From Bacteroidota bacterium (GTDB lineage: Bacteria > Bacteroidota > Bacteroidia > Flavobacteriales_D > Crocinitomicaceae), in contig SBGX01000011.1 in the NCBI GenBank assembly GCA_006226425.1, positions 155,159 through 219,158 of the forward strand: a stretch of 64,000 nt of DNA, written 5' to 3'. The position numbers were made by a program, and so were the translations under genes. Shown in pieces: positions 24,986-32,867 of the stretch. Each line of letters opens with the position of its first letter. Position 1 is the stretch's first letter. The notes below the pieces were generated by a model that was not told the DNA's origin, searched no databases, and was given only the letters and a program-made list of their open reading frames with translations.

Positions 24986-26504
24986 AATTTGGGGACTTTT
25001 ATTAGTGCTCGTTTCCTTTGTCCATTTCGGAAATGGACAGGATTTGTTCCCTGTATTCAAGGGGCATAATAGTGGAAAACATGGATACATAGACAATCAG
25101 GGGGAATTGAAAATTCCATTTAAGTACGCTTCGGCCGGACATTTTCAGGAGGGCCTGGCGGTGGTTTCCACGGATTACGGAAAATCAGGGTACATTCGGA
25201 AAAATGGAACGTACGCGATCCCGGAAATTTATGACAAGGCGAATCCTTTTGAGAATGGGTATGCACTAGTCAAAAAGGGAGATCAGTATCTGATCATCGA
25301 TCAAGACGGTGAAGAATACCTGATCCCTAATTTGCCGAGAAGTTATGAAGTAGAAGTGTCGGACAAAGGTTTGTTGGAGATTAAGGTGAATCGCCATTCC
25401 GGTTTTGTGAACCTGAAAAACGAAGTGGTCATTCCGGCCATCTATTTGGAAGCCGGACCTTTTAAAAATGGGTGGTCAATTGCCAAAAAAGATTCGCAAT
25501 TCGGGGATGTTTATGTGGCTTTGACGCGAAGCGGGAAAGAAGTTCCTCTGGAAGGGGTTCAGTCTGCCCGCGATTTTAGCGGAGGTTTGCTTGCAGTTCG
25601 GAACAAAGACCGTAAATGGGGCTTCATGAACGAAGACCTCGAACTGGTGATTGACTATCAATTCAAAGAAGTGGGGGATTTTCACCACGGATATGCAGTA
25701 TTTCACGAAGGAAAGAAAAAGGGATATATTAATGATCGTGGCGTGAAAGTCGTTCCGGCAAAGTATAGGCAAGCACAGGATTTTAGTGACGGAAGAGGGG
25801 TTGTCCTGACAGACGAATACGATGCGGTGATTTTTGATCAGGATCTGAAAGAGATTGCCCGCTTTGAAGACATTGCTGAAGGGGTCACAAGGAACTTTTC
25901 TTATCACAATGGAATTTGCATGTTGCATTTGGCAACGAAGCCAAATCCTCGCTCCAAAGATCCACTTATTCGCGATTGGGGAGGGGTGATTACCATTTGT
26001 ATCAACAAAGAAGGAAAGATCATTTGGAAGAGTGATGAATGGTACTCGTGCTTTCCGGGAGATGCGCTCGTTCGCATGGGTGATGGTGGTAGCCGAGCTA
26101 TTTCTAAATTGGAAGCAGGTGACCTGATCCTGACTTTTGATCCGCTAAGTGAAACGGAAAAACAGGTTTCTTTAAATGCCTTGCAGGTGCATGAGGGAAC
26201 ATTTGAAATTCTGGAAATCAGTTTTGAGGCGACGACCAATATGTATGCTGGTCTCGAGCACGGCATTTTGAATGCCCCACTTCGGGTCACGCCAAATCAC
26301 CCGGTAATGACTTCTGAAGGAGTTCGGGAGGCTGGAACGTTGCGTCCGCAGGACTGGGTATATTGCTACAACGAACTCAATGGGCAACTGGAAAAGAGAC
26401 AGGTTTTACATGTTGCCAGAGCTCCAGGTCAGCAAAAGGTGTATAATCTGGACCTCGACGCCGACTTCTATTTTGTAGAGGGCATGTTGGTCAAGCGAAA
26501 ATAA
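24972..26504 (+). CDS. Secreted WG-repeat protein with C-terminal Hint (Hedgehog/intein-type) domain
   Basis: A 510-residue exported protein (signal peptide to about NGQ). Residues 25-320 consist of about six WG (KWGF/GYI-type) repeats, such as GKHGYIDNQGELKIPFKYAS and KWGFMNEDLELVIDYQFKE. Residues 360-510 form a Hint domain. It begins with Cys360 in CFPGDALVRM (block A nucleophile). Then come RVTPNHPVMT with the block-B-like Thr/His, and the final strand YNLDLDADFYFVEGMLVKRK. The protein ends there, with no C-terminal Asn or extein, as in Hedgehog-type Hint domains that cleave themselves from the preceding protein. The predicted outcome is a freed N-terminal WG module, possibly as a thioester. 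That is inference from the fold. It overlaps the FISUMP gene. WG repeats are often protein-binding; the target is unknown. Confidence 0.8.
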   Translation: MKTNKIWGLLLVLVSFVHFGNGQDLFPVFKGHNSGKHGYIDNQGELKIPFKYASAGHFQEGLAVVSTDYGKSGYIRKNGTYAIPEIYDKANPFENGYALVKKGDQYLIIDQDGEEYLIPNLPRSYEVEVSDKGLLEIKVNRHSGFVNLKNEVVIPAIYLEAGPFKNGWSIAKKDSQFGDVYVALTRSGKEVPLEGVQSARDFSGGLLAVRNKDRKWGFMNEDLELVIDYQFKEVGDFHHGYAVFHEGKKKGYINDRGVKVVPAKYRQAQDFSDGRGVVLTDEYDAVIFDQDLKEIARFEDIAEGVTRNFSYHNGICMLHLATKPNPRSKDPLIRDWGGVITICINKEGKIIWKSDEWYSCFPGDALVRMGDGGSRAISKLEAGDLILTFDPLSETEKQVSLNALQVHEGTFEILEISFEATTNMYAGLEHGILNAPLRVTPNHPVMTSEGVREAGTLRPQDWVYCYNELNGQLEKRQVLHVARAPGQQKVYNLDLDADFYFVEGMLVKRK

Positions 26505-26514
26505 GAGTTTAAAA

Positions 26515-29500
26515 TCAGGCTTTTTCCAGGCTGATTCGCGCGTCATTGTCTTCCAGGAGATTGACATCCAGTGCGGTCTCTCCGAGCATACCGAAGCTGA
26601 TTTCGGAGGCCAAGACCTCATTGCTGACATAATCCATGTTCTGGGCGATCGCGTTTCTGATCTCTTCCCCGGAATCAATGGTTAAGCGGATGCGGTCGGT
26701 CACCTCCAATCCGGAGTCTTTTCGAAGATTTTGAACGCGGTTCACCAGTTCCCGGGCAATTCCCTCTTGTTTGAGATCTTCCGTGATTGTAATATCCAGG
26801 GCAACCGTGATGCCTCCTTCTGAAGCGACGAGCCATCCGGGAATATCCTGAGCACTGATCTCAAAATCGTTCATGTCCAGTTCGATCTGTACACCATCAA
26901 CTTCTCCCTGCCAACCACCACGACTTTCCACCTGGGTGATGTCATCCTGACTAAAGGACTGAACGAGGGAGGCGATGGATTTCATCTGCTTACCGTACTT
27001 GGGACCAATCGTTTTGAAATTGGGTTTGATCTGTTTAACCAAGCGGTCATTTCCCGGTTGTAAAATCTCAATCTCTTTGACATTGACCTCGGACCGAATC
27101 AGCTGATCCACATGGGTGAGGTTTTGCTCAAATTCAGCATTTAAGGCAGGAACCATTACTTTTTGCAAAGGCTGACGGACCCGCAGTTTTTCCTTTTTCC
27201 GAAGTCCCAGTACGAGGGAGGAAACCCGTTGTGCGATTTGCATTTGATCTTCCAGTTGGTGATCGATCAGAGCTTCATTACTTTTTGGGAAAACGGCCAG
27301 GTGAACAGAGTCCACATCGTGTCGTTGACTCACTGAATTCAAATCCCTGAACAGGCGATCCATATAAAAAGGTGCGATCGGGGAGGCTAAAATGGAAACA
27401 CTTTCCAGACACAAATACAATGTTTGGTAAGCCGAAATTTTATCCTGACTATAATCTCCCTTCCAGAAACGACGGCGACACAAACGAACGTACCAATTGG
27501 AGAGCTGATCATTGACGAACTCCTGAATCAACCTTCCCGCACGGGTGGGCTCGTATTGTTCATAAGCTTCTTCGACCTGTTTGATCAGGCTATTTAATTT
27601 GGAGAGAATCCAACGATCAATTTCAGGTCGTTGATCCAGCGCAATATCTTCTTCCCGATAGTTGAATCCATCGATATTCGCGTACAAGGCGTAGAAAGCA
27701 TAGGTGTTGTAGAGCGTTCCAAAAAATTTCCGTTGTACTTCGACGATGCCTTCCGAGTCAAATTTCAGGTTGTCCCAGGGTTGGGCATTTGTGATCATGT
27801 ACCAGCGCGTGGCATCCGGACCATATTTGGCAATGGTCTCAAAGGGATCAACAGCATTTCCAAGTCTTTTGGACATCTTCTGTCCATTTTTGTCCAGAAC
27901 GAGCCCGTTGGAAACGACATTTTTGTATGCGACCGAATCAAAGATCAGGGTGGAAATGGTGTGCAAAGTATAGAACCATCCACGTGTTTGATCTACTCCC
28001 TCGGCAATAAAGTCCGCAGGATAGGATTTATTCTGTTCGATTAATTCTTTGTTCTCAAAAGGATAGTGCCATTGGGCATAGGGCATCGAACCTGAATCAA
28101 ACCAGACGTCGATCAGGTCGGCTTCTCTTCTCATAGCTTTCCCGGAATCAGATACAAGAATGATCTCATCCATGTAGCTTTTGTGGAAATCAACGCGGGC
28201 ATAGTTTTCTTTAGACATATCTCCCACGACGAAGTCGGCCAACGGGTTTTTGTCCATTAATCCAGCTTGAACAGCTTTTTCACAAGCTGCTTTCAAATCT
28301 TCCGCGGAAGAAATGCAAATTTGTTCGCTTCGGTCTTCGGTGGACCAGATCGGAATCGGAATTCCCCAATATCGTGAACGGGAAAGGTTCCAGTCATTCA
28401 CGTTTTCGAGCCATTTTCCGAAACGACCTGTTCCGGTAGATTCCGGTTTCCAGTTAATTTGTTTATTCAGTTCGATCAGGCGATCCTTTTTGGCAGTCAC
28501 CCGGATAAACCATGAATCCAGGGGGTAGTACAAGACAGGCTTGTCCGTTCTCCAGCAGTGTGGATAGCTGTGTTCGTATTTCTCAACTTTGAAGGCCCGG
28601 TTTTCTTCTTTCAGTTTGATGGCGATTTGCACATCCACCGATTTTTCCGGGGCATCCTCCTCGGCGTAGTATTCGTTTTTCACGTACATTCCGGCGAATT
28701 CACCCATTTCAGGACGAAATCTACCTTGCAAATCAACCAGCGGAACAGGAGAACCCTGTTCATCGAGCACCAACATGGCAGGAACTCCTGCATCAGCGGC
28801 CACTTTGGCATCATCGGCCCCAAACGTCGGTGCGATGTGTACAATACCGGTTCCGTCTTCTGTGGTCACAAAATCACCTGAAATCACCTGGAATGCTTTT
28901 TCTGCATTTTCATGTGGTTGGGCATACGGCAATAGCTGCTCATAGCGAAGTCCGACAAGTTCCCTTCCGGTGCATTCTCCCAATACGAAGTAGGGGATTT
29001 TTTTGGCGCCAGCTTCATAACTCCCAAGTTCTTCCCTACTTTCTACAGCGTGGAATTGTTTTCCGAATTGGTAATTAAGAAGATCCTTCGCAAGAACCAC
29101 CTGGATGGCTTCAAAAGTATACGGGTTGAAGGAGGCCACCTGAACATAAGAAATCTTGGGTCCCACGCACAAAGCTGTATTTGAGGGAAGGGTCCATGGC
29201 GTCGTCGTCCATGCCAAAAAGAAGTCGTTTTCGCCTGATGTACCAAAAGGTCCGTTTTGTCCTTCTTTGATTTTGAACTGGGCAACCACCGTTGTGTCCT
29301 TGACATCCCGGTAACAACCCGGTTGATTCAATTCATGAGAAGAAAGTCCTGTTCCGGCAGCCGGAGAATAGGGTTGAATGGTATATCCCTTGTACATCAG
29401 GTCTTTCTTGTATAGTTGGGAGAGTAACCACCAGACGGATTCCATGTATTTCGAATCGTAGGTGATGTATGGGTTTTCTTTGTCTACCCAGTAGCCCATT

Positions 29501-29916
29501 TTTTCGGTGAGGTCATTCCAAACATCGGTGTAACGCATCACCGCTTCCCGACAGGCCTGGTTGTAATCGTGGATCGAAATTTTACTTCCGATATCTTCCT
29601 TGGTAATCCCCAATTCCTTCTCTACACCCAATTCTACTGGTAAACCATGAGTGTCCCATCCAGCTTTTCGGTGTACCTGAAAGCCTTGTAGCGTCTTGTA
29701 GCGACAAAAAATATCTTTGAGGGCCCGGGCCAGTACATGGTGAATCCCGGGAAGACCATTCGCAGAGGGAGGTCCTTCGAAAAAGACGAATCCCTTGTTT
29801 CCTTCTCTTGACAGAATGGATTGATCAAAGGTTTTTTCTCCTTCCCAGACAGCTTGCATATCCTGTGCAACACCTGCCAGATCAAGTCCTTTATATTCGT
29901 TGTAAGTTGTGGCCAT
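26515..29916 (-). CDS. ileS: Isoleucyl-tRNA synthetase
   Basis: Attaches isoleucine to its tRNA. The 1133-residue protein has the class I signature PGIHH at residues 56-60 (HIGH) and KMSKR at 680-684 (KMSKS). A large editing (CP1) domain lies between them, with GTGIVHIAPTFGADDA. The anticodon-binding domain and a C-terminal extension complete it. The length and the sequence PPSANGLPGIHH put it with the longer, eukaryote-like form common in Bacteroidota rather than the E. coli form. It has its own promoter with a leader of about 14 bases, so there is no room for a T-box. It is convergent with the WG-Hint gene, whose stop lies 10 bases beyond its own stop. Confidence 0.97.
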   Translation of the reverse strand: MATTYNEYKGLDLAGVAQDMQAVWEGEKTFDQSILSREGNKGFVFFEGPPSANGLPGIHHVLARALKDIFCRYKTLQGFQVHRKAGWDTHGLPVELGVEKELGITKEDIGSKISIHDYNQACREAVMRYTDVWNDLTEKMGYWVDKENPYITYDSKYMESVWWLLSQLYKKDLMYKGYTIQPYSPAAGTGLSSHELNQPGCYRDVKDTTVVAQFKIKEGQNGPFGTSGENDFFLAWTTTPWTLPSNTALCVGPKISYVQVASFNPYTFEAIQVVLAKDLLNYQFGKQFHAVESREELGSYEAGAKKIPYFVLGECTGRELVGLRYEQLLPYAQPHENAEKAFQVISGDFVTTEDGTGIVHIAPTFGADDAKVAADAGVPAMLVLDEQGSPVPLVDLQGRFRPEMGEFAGMYVKNEYYAEEDAPEKSVDVQIAIKLKEENRAFKVEKYEHSYPHCWRTDKPVLYYPLDSWFIRVTAKKDRLIELNKQINWKPESTGTGRFGKWLENVNDWNLSRSRYWGIPIPIWSTEDRSEQICISSAEDLKAACEKAVQAGLMDKNPLADFVVGDMSKENYARVDFHKSYMDEIILVSDSGKAMRREADLIDVWFDSGSMPYAQWHYPFENKELIEQNKSYPADFIAEGVDQTRGWFYTLHTISTLIFDSVAYKNVVSNGLVLDKNGQKMSKRLGNAVDPFETIAKYGPDATRWYMITNAQPWDNLKFDSEGIVEVQRKFFGTLYNTYAFYALYANIDGFNYREEDIALDQRPEIDRWILSKLNSLIKQVEEAYEQYEPTRAGRLIQEFVNDQLSNWYVRLCRRRFWKGDYSQDKISAYQTLYLCLESVSILASPIAPFYMDRLFRDLNSVSQRHDVDSVHLAVFPKSNEALIDHQLEDQMQIAQRVSSLVLGLRKKEKLRVRQPLQKVMVPALNAEFEQNLTHVDQLIRSEVNVKEIEILQPGNDRLVKQIKPNFKTIGPKYGKQMKSIASLVQSFSQDDITQVESRGGWQGEVDGVQIELDMNDFEISAQDIPGWLVASEGGITVALDITITEDLKQEGIARELVNRVQNLRKDSGLEVTDRIRLTIDSGEEIRNAIAQNMDYVSNEVLASEISFGMLGETALDVNLLEDNDARISLEKA

Positions 29917-29936
29917 ACCTCAAAATTTTCGGAGCC

Positions 29937-29966
29937 CAAAGATACGAAGAAAAGCCAGAAGGACAA
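29937..29966 (-). promoter_or_regulatory. Predicted promoter of ileS
   Basis: On the minus strand TTG (complement of 29964-29966) and TATCTTTG (complement of 29937-29944) are 19 bases apart. The start of transcription would lie about 14 bases before the ileS ATG. Confidence 0.7.
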
Positions 29967-30034
29967 GGGACAAAAAGTGGCTTTTGGAGACTGTTTCAGC
30001 TGTTTTCAAATAGTAGAGATCAGATAATTTGTTC

Positions 30035-30064
30035 TTGACAAGAGTTCAGGAAATTGTAAATTCG
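30035..30064 (+). promoter_or_regulatory. Possible promoter of the 30095 gene
   Basis: TTG at 30035-30037 and TAAATTCG at 30057-30064, 19 bases apart; the -7 element differs from TAnnTTTG at one position. It is divergent from the ileS promoter. Confidence 0.45.
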
Positions 30065-30094
30065 CAGACGAATACTGAAAAAAATTGATTCGGA

Positions 30095-30637
30095 ATGAAA
30101 AAAATGCTTTTACTCCTAATTGTTTCCTCCCTTCTTTTTTCCTTTCAAAAAGGATCGATGTCCGAAGGTGGAATTTCATCGAAATTTGCATCAATGAACG
30201 GAGCCAGTTTTATACAGGTCAAAACCCTGTCCGCGTATATTGATGAGGCTGCAATTAGAAAAGCTTATGGAATTCCTGAGGGGACAGAAGTTTCCGTTGA
30301 AGAATCCAATGAGGGAAAGAATCTAACAGCCAATTGGGTGGTGAATAGTCTTCCTCCAACGGATTTTAAACGAATGGCCATGTTGTTGGTTACTCGGATG
30401 CATGAATTTAAGGGAAACGCTGCCGACGTGAAGTTTTTGGCTGAAACCAAGCAGGCAGAGTACCTGGAGGGTGTGGGAGAACAGGGTGCTTACTTTATTC
30501 CTGATGAGCGAGGTGGAATCGTTGGTTTTTTCTTTGTGAAGGATGGGTTCATGTTTAGAATCCACTCCCCGGCTTATTTGGGGGATAAGAAAAAAGAGAA
30601 ATCACTGGCATTGGCTAAACACATGGCTGGGAAATAG
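30095..30637 (+). CDS. Exported protein of unknown function
   Basis: A 180-residue protein with a short hydrophobic N-terminus (residues 3-17), either a signal peptide or an anchor, and a mature part that is a mix of helices and strands with no recognised domain. Features include ATWVV-like TANWVVNSLPPTDF, EYLEGVGEQGAYFIPDERGG and a Lys-rich end. It has its own near-consensus promoter and ends five bases from the convergent minus-strand gene. Nothing in the neighbourhood suggests a role. It is a real gene judging by codon structure, promoter and signal sequence. Confidence 0.6.
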   Translation: MKKMLLLLIVSSLLFSFQKGSMSEGGISSKFASMNGASFIQVKTLSAYIDEAAIRKAYGIPEGTEVSVEESNEGKNLTANWVVNSLPPTDFKRMAMLLVTRMHEFKGNAADVKFLAETKQAEYLEGVGEQGAYFIPDERGGIVGFFFVKDGFMFRIHSPAYLGDKKKEKSLALAKHMAGK

Positions 30638-30641
30638 TCAT

Positions 30642-31166
30642 TTAGAGACGCTTTTTTCGCGTTCTCCGCTGTTGATTTTCCCTGATTTTGTCTGCTACCA
30701 AATCTTCACATGGAATTCCCATTTTAAAAAGACTTTCCAGGCACTTACGGGCATTGCGGTATTCATTAAAATCATAGAGTACGTATTGGTCAGATGCCTG
30801 ATACAGGTGAATGTCATAGGTTTTGAATGAAGTACTCCCATAGAAACTTCCCGGCCGGATGAGAGGCCCGGCGCTTCCATCTCGTTGAACCGTTCTCTCT
30901 GCATTGAGGACGAGTTTGGCCTCCTGAACATGATCCATGCTCTTCCAACTTCCCCAGTAGACTCCGTAGAGTTGACGGTATTTTTGAGCTCGTTTATTGA
31001 CGGGATCAAGGCGGACACCGCTTTGAATGAAATAGCCGTGAAAAAGAATGAACTGGGCGAGCCAAAAAAGTCGGGAGTCTACAAGCAGTAGAAAGCAAGC
31101 GGCAATGCACAGTGCTAGTGTAGGGATCAGAAAAAGGAAATTGAAGCCCTCATTGATTTTGATCAA
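30642..31166 (-). CDS. Small membrane protein of unknown function
   Basis: A 174-residue protein with two adjacent membrane helices near the N-terminus (about residues 10-27 and 32-47), then a soluble, basic domain of about 120 residues ending in a run of Arg and Lys (RRTRKKRL). The helical hairpin followed by a cytoplasmic domain with strand-like segments (DIHLYQASDQYVLYDFNEY) is reminiscent of small PH-like membrane proteins, but no family is certain. The best start is a TTG at 31166, since no upstream ATG is in frame. It is convergent with the 30095 gene and divergent from the MATE exporter. Function unknown. Confidence 0.55.
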   Translation of the reverse strand: MIKINEGFNFLFLIPTLALCIAACFLLLVDSRLFWLAQFILFHGYFIQSGVRLDPVNKRAQKYRQLYGVYWGSWKSMDHVQEAKLVLNAERTVQRDGSAGPLIRPGSFYGSTSFKTYDIHLYQASDQYVLYDFNEYRNARKCLESLFKMGIPCEDLVADKIRENQQRRTRKKRL

Positions 31167-31274
31167 GCCACTGGATGGTGTATGTTTTGGTGCGAAAGCT
31201 TTTATTTTTAGTGTACGTAGAAATCGTCTTTTTGTTTCTATGTGCTTCTCCGAAGTTTTTCAGACCTTTGTTCA

Positions 31275-32588
31275 GTGAGTTCGGTCAAGGAAATCAGTTT
31301 GAAAGAAATTAATCGCCTGGCGATCCCAGCTATTATTGCCGGGATTTCGGAGCCGTTGATTTCATTGGCGGATACCGCTATTGTAGGGCATCTCGGAAGT
31401 CTGCAATTGGGGGCAGTAGGAATTGCATCCGGCCTTTTTTTGCTGTTTGTCTGGACCCTTAGTTCCATGAAAAGTGCCATCTCATCGATTGTGGCGCAAT
31501 ATGTGGGAAGGGGAGCACTGAAAGAAGTTGCCACCCTGGTTCCTCAATCGATTGTCTTTGCTTTGCTGATCGGCTTGTTGATTACGGCAGCAACCATCCC
31601 CTTTTCCGAAGTGATTTTGCACGAATTCTATCGGGCGGATGGAAAATTGCTGAATGAATCGGTCCTGTACTATAACATCAGAGCCTGGGGCTATGCTTTT
31701 AGTCTGGCAACCCTGACCATTTTCGGAGTGTATCGTGGCTGTCAAAATACTTCCTGGGCGATGCGAATTAGTTTGGTTGGTGGTGTGTTGAATCTGGTAT
31801 TGGATTATGTGCTGGTGTATGGTTTGGGACCTATTGATTCTATGGGAGTCGCTGGAGCTGCTTATGCAACGCTAGTAGCACAAATGCTCATGTTTTTGCT
31901 AGCCTGTCTGGTTTTGTGGCGAAGATTTTCCGAGAGTTACCGCTTTGACTGGAAGTTAAATACAGAATTCCGGAAATTATTGGGAATGTTCCTGAATCTC
32001 TTTTTGAGAACCATTTTTTTGAATGTGGCCTACTCACTGGCAATTCGTTATAGTACCTCGTATGGAAGCAAGCAGGTGGCAGCGCACACGATTGCCATGA
32101 ACATTTGGTTGTTCTCAGCATTTTTTATCGATGGTTATGCCAATGCAGGAAATGCGCTGGCGGGACGTTTATTCGGTTCAGGAAATTCCAAAGAACTGCG
32201 ACGGGTTGGATTGAGAATAGCCCGGATTAGTGTTTGGATCGGAGCCGCATTGGGCCTGGTGTATGTCTTGTTGTTCCCGGTATTGGGAGAAGTGTTTTCC
32301 AATGATGGGGAAGTGATTTCCCATTTTGAGAGCATCCTGCTTTACGTCTGTTTTTCACAACCGATCAATGGGGTATCGTTTTCGCTGGATGGCATCTTTA
32401 AGGGACTGGGCCGGGCCAGTTTGCTTCGAAACACCTTGTTCCTAGGAACATTTTTGGTTTTCGTACCGGTCTTGCTTTTAACAGATTACCTCCAATGGGG
32501 ATTACACGCCGTATGGAGTGCTTTTGTGTGTTGGATGATTTTCCGGGGTTGGAGTTTGTTGTACGTTTTTCGGAGGGATTACCGCTAA
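31275..32588 (+). CDS. MATE-family multidrug/metabolite exporter
   Basis: An inner membrane antiporter that exports drugs or metabolites in exchange for Na+ or H+. The protein is about 437 residues with twelve predicted membrane helices in two homologous halves. Family hallmarks are LAIPAIIAGISEPLISLADTA at the N-terminus, the NorM-like GHLGSLQLGAVGIAS, and QNTSWAMRISLVGGVLNLVLD with the repeat motif in the first half. The start is uncertain: GTG at 31275 gives a typical short leader before LKEIN, while GTG at 31242 would add 11 residues. It is not part of an operon. Substrate unknown; it belongs to the DinF-like rather than strict NorM branch by eye, which is only a suggestion. Confidence 0.88.
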   Translation: MSSVKEISLKEINRLAIPAIIAGISEPLISLADTAIVGHLGSLQLGAVGIASGLFLLFVWTLSSMKSAISSIVAQYVGRGALKEVATLVPQSIVFALLIGLLITAATIPFSEVILHEFYRADGKLLNESVLYYNIRAWGYAFSLATLTIFGVYRGCQNTSWAMRISLVGGVLNLVLDYVLVYGLGPIDSMGVAGAAYATLVAQMLMFLLACLVLWRRFSESYRFDWKLNTEFRKLLGMFLNLFLRTIFLNVAYSLAIRYSTSYGSKQVAAHTIAMNIWLFSAFFIDGYANAGNALAGRLFGSGNSKELRRVGLRIARISVWIGAALGLVYVLLFPVLGEVFSNDGEVISHFESILLYVCFSQPINGVSFSLDGIFKGLGRASLLRNTLFLGTFLVFVPVLLLTDYLQWGLHAVWSAFVCWMIFRGWSLLYVFRRDYR

Positions 32589-32810
32589 AAGAAAAATGGA
32601 AAACAGAACGGAATTGAAAGGTAAGTTAGCTTAGGTAAATAATTTAAGAATAAGCTGCGTGAATGGTTAGTCGTGCTCTGTTTTCCTTATTTTTCTCTTT
32701 TACTAATTGTTCGTCCTATTATAAAGACCGACAAAGAAGGATTTACCCCTAAAAAAAATTGAAAAAAAATAAAAATAATTTTCAATCAACTGATTTTCAG
32801 ATAGTTTAAA

Positions 32811-32848
32811 ATCAAAAAAAAACCGAGCCATTCGCTGATCCGGTTCCT
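32811..32848 (-). terminator. Terminator of the large T9SS protein gene
   Basis: On the minus strand a stem AACCG/CGGTT with a second inner stem AGC/GCT is followed by nine T. It lies 20 bases beyond the stop at 32868. Confidence 0.7.
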
Positions 32849-32867
32849 TCGTTGACGCAATAAATAC

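Noticed and set aside
24272..25096. Minus-strand open frame of 274 codons
   Set aside because: It runs antisense to the FISUMP and WG-Hint genes, which have signal peptides and recognisable domains; the antisense product is low-complexity with no family features.
32663..32752. 29-codon frame with a lipoprotein-like start (SFTNC)
   Set aside because: No promoter or ribosome-binding site, AT-rich surroundings and very short; not enough support.
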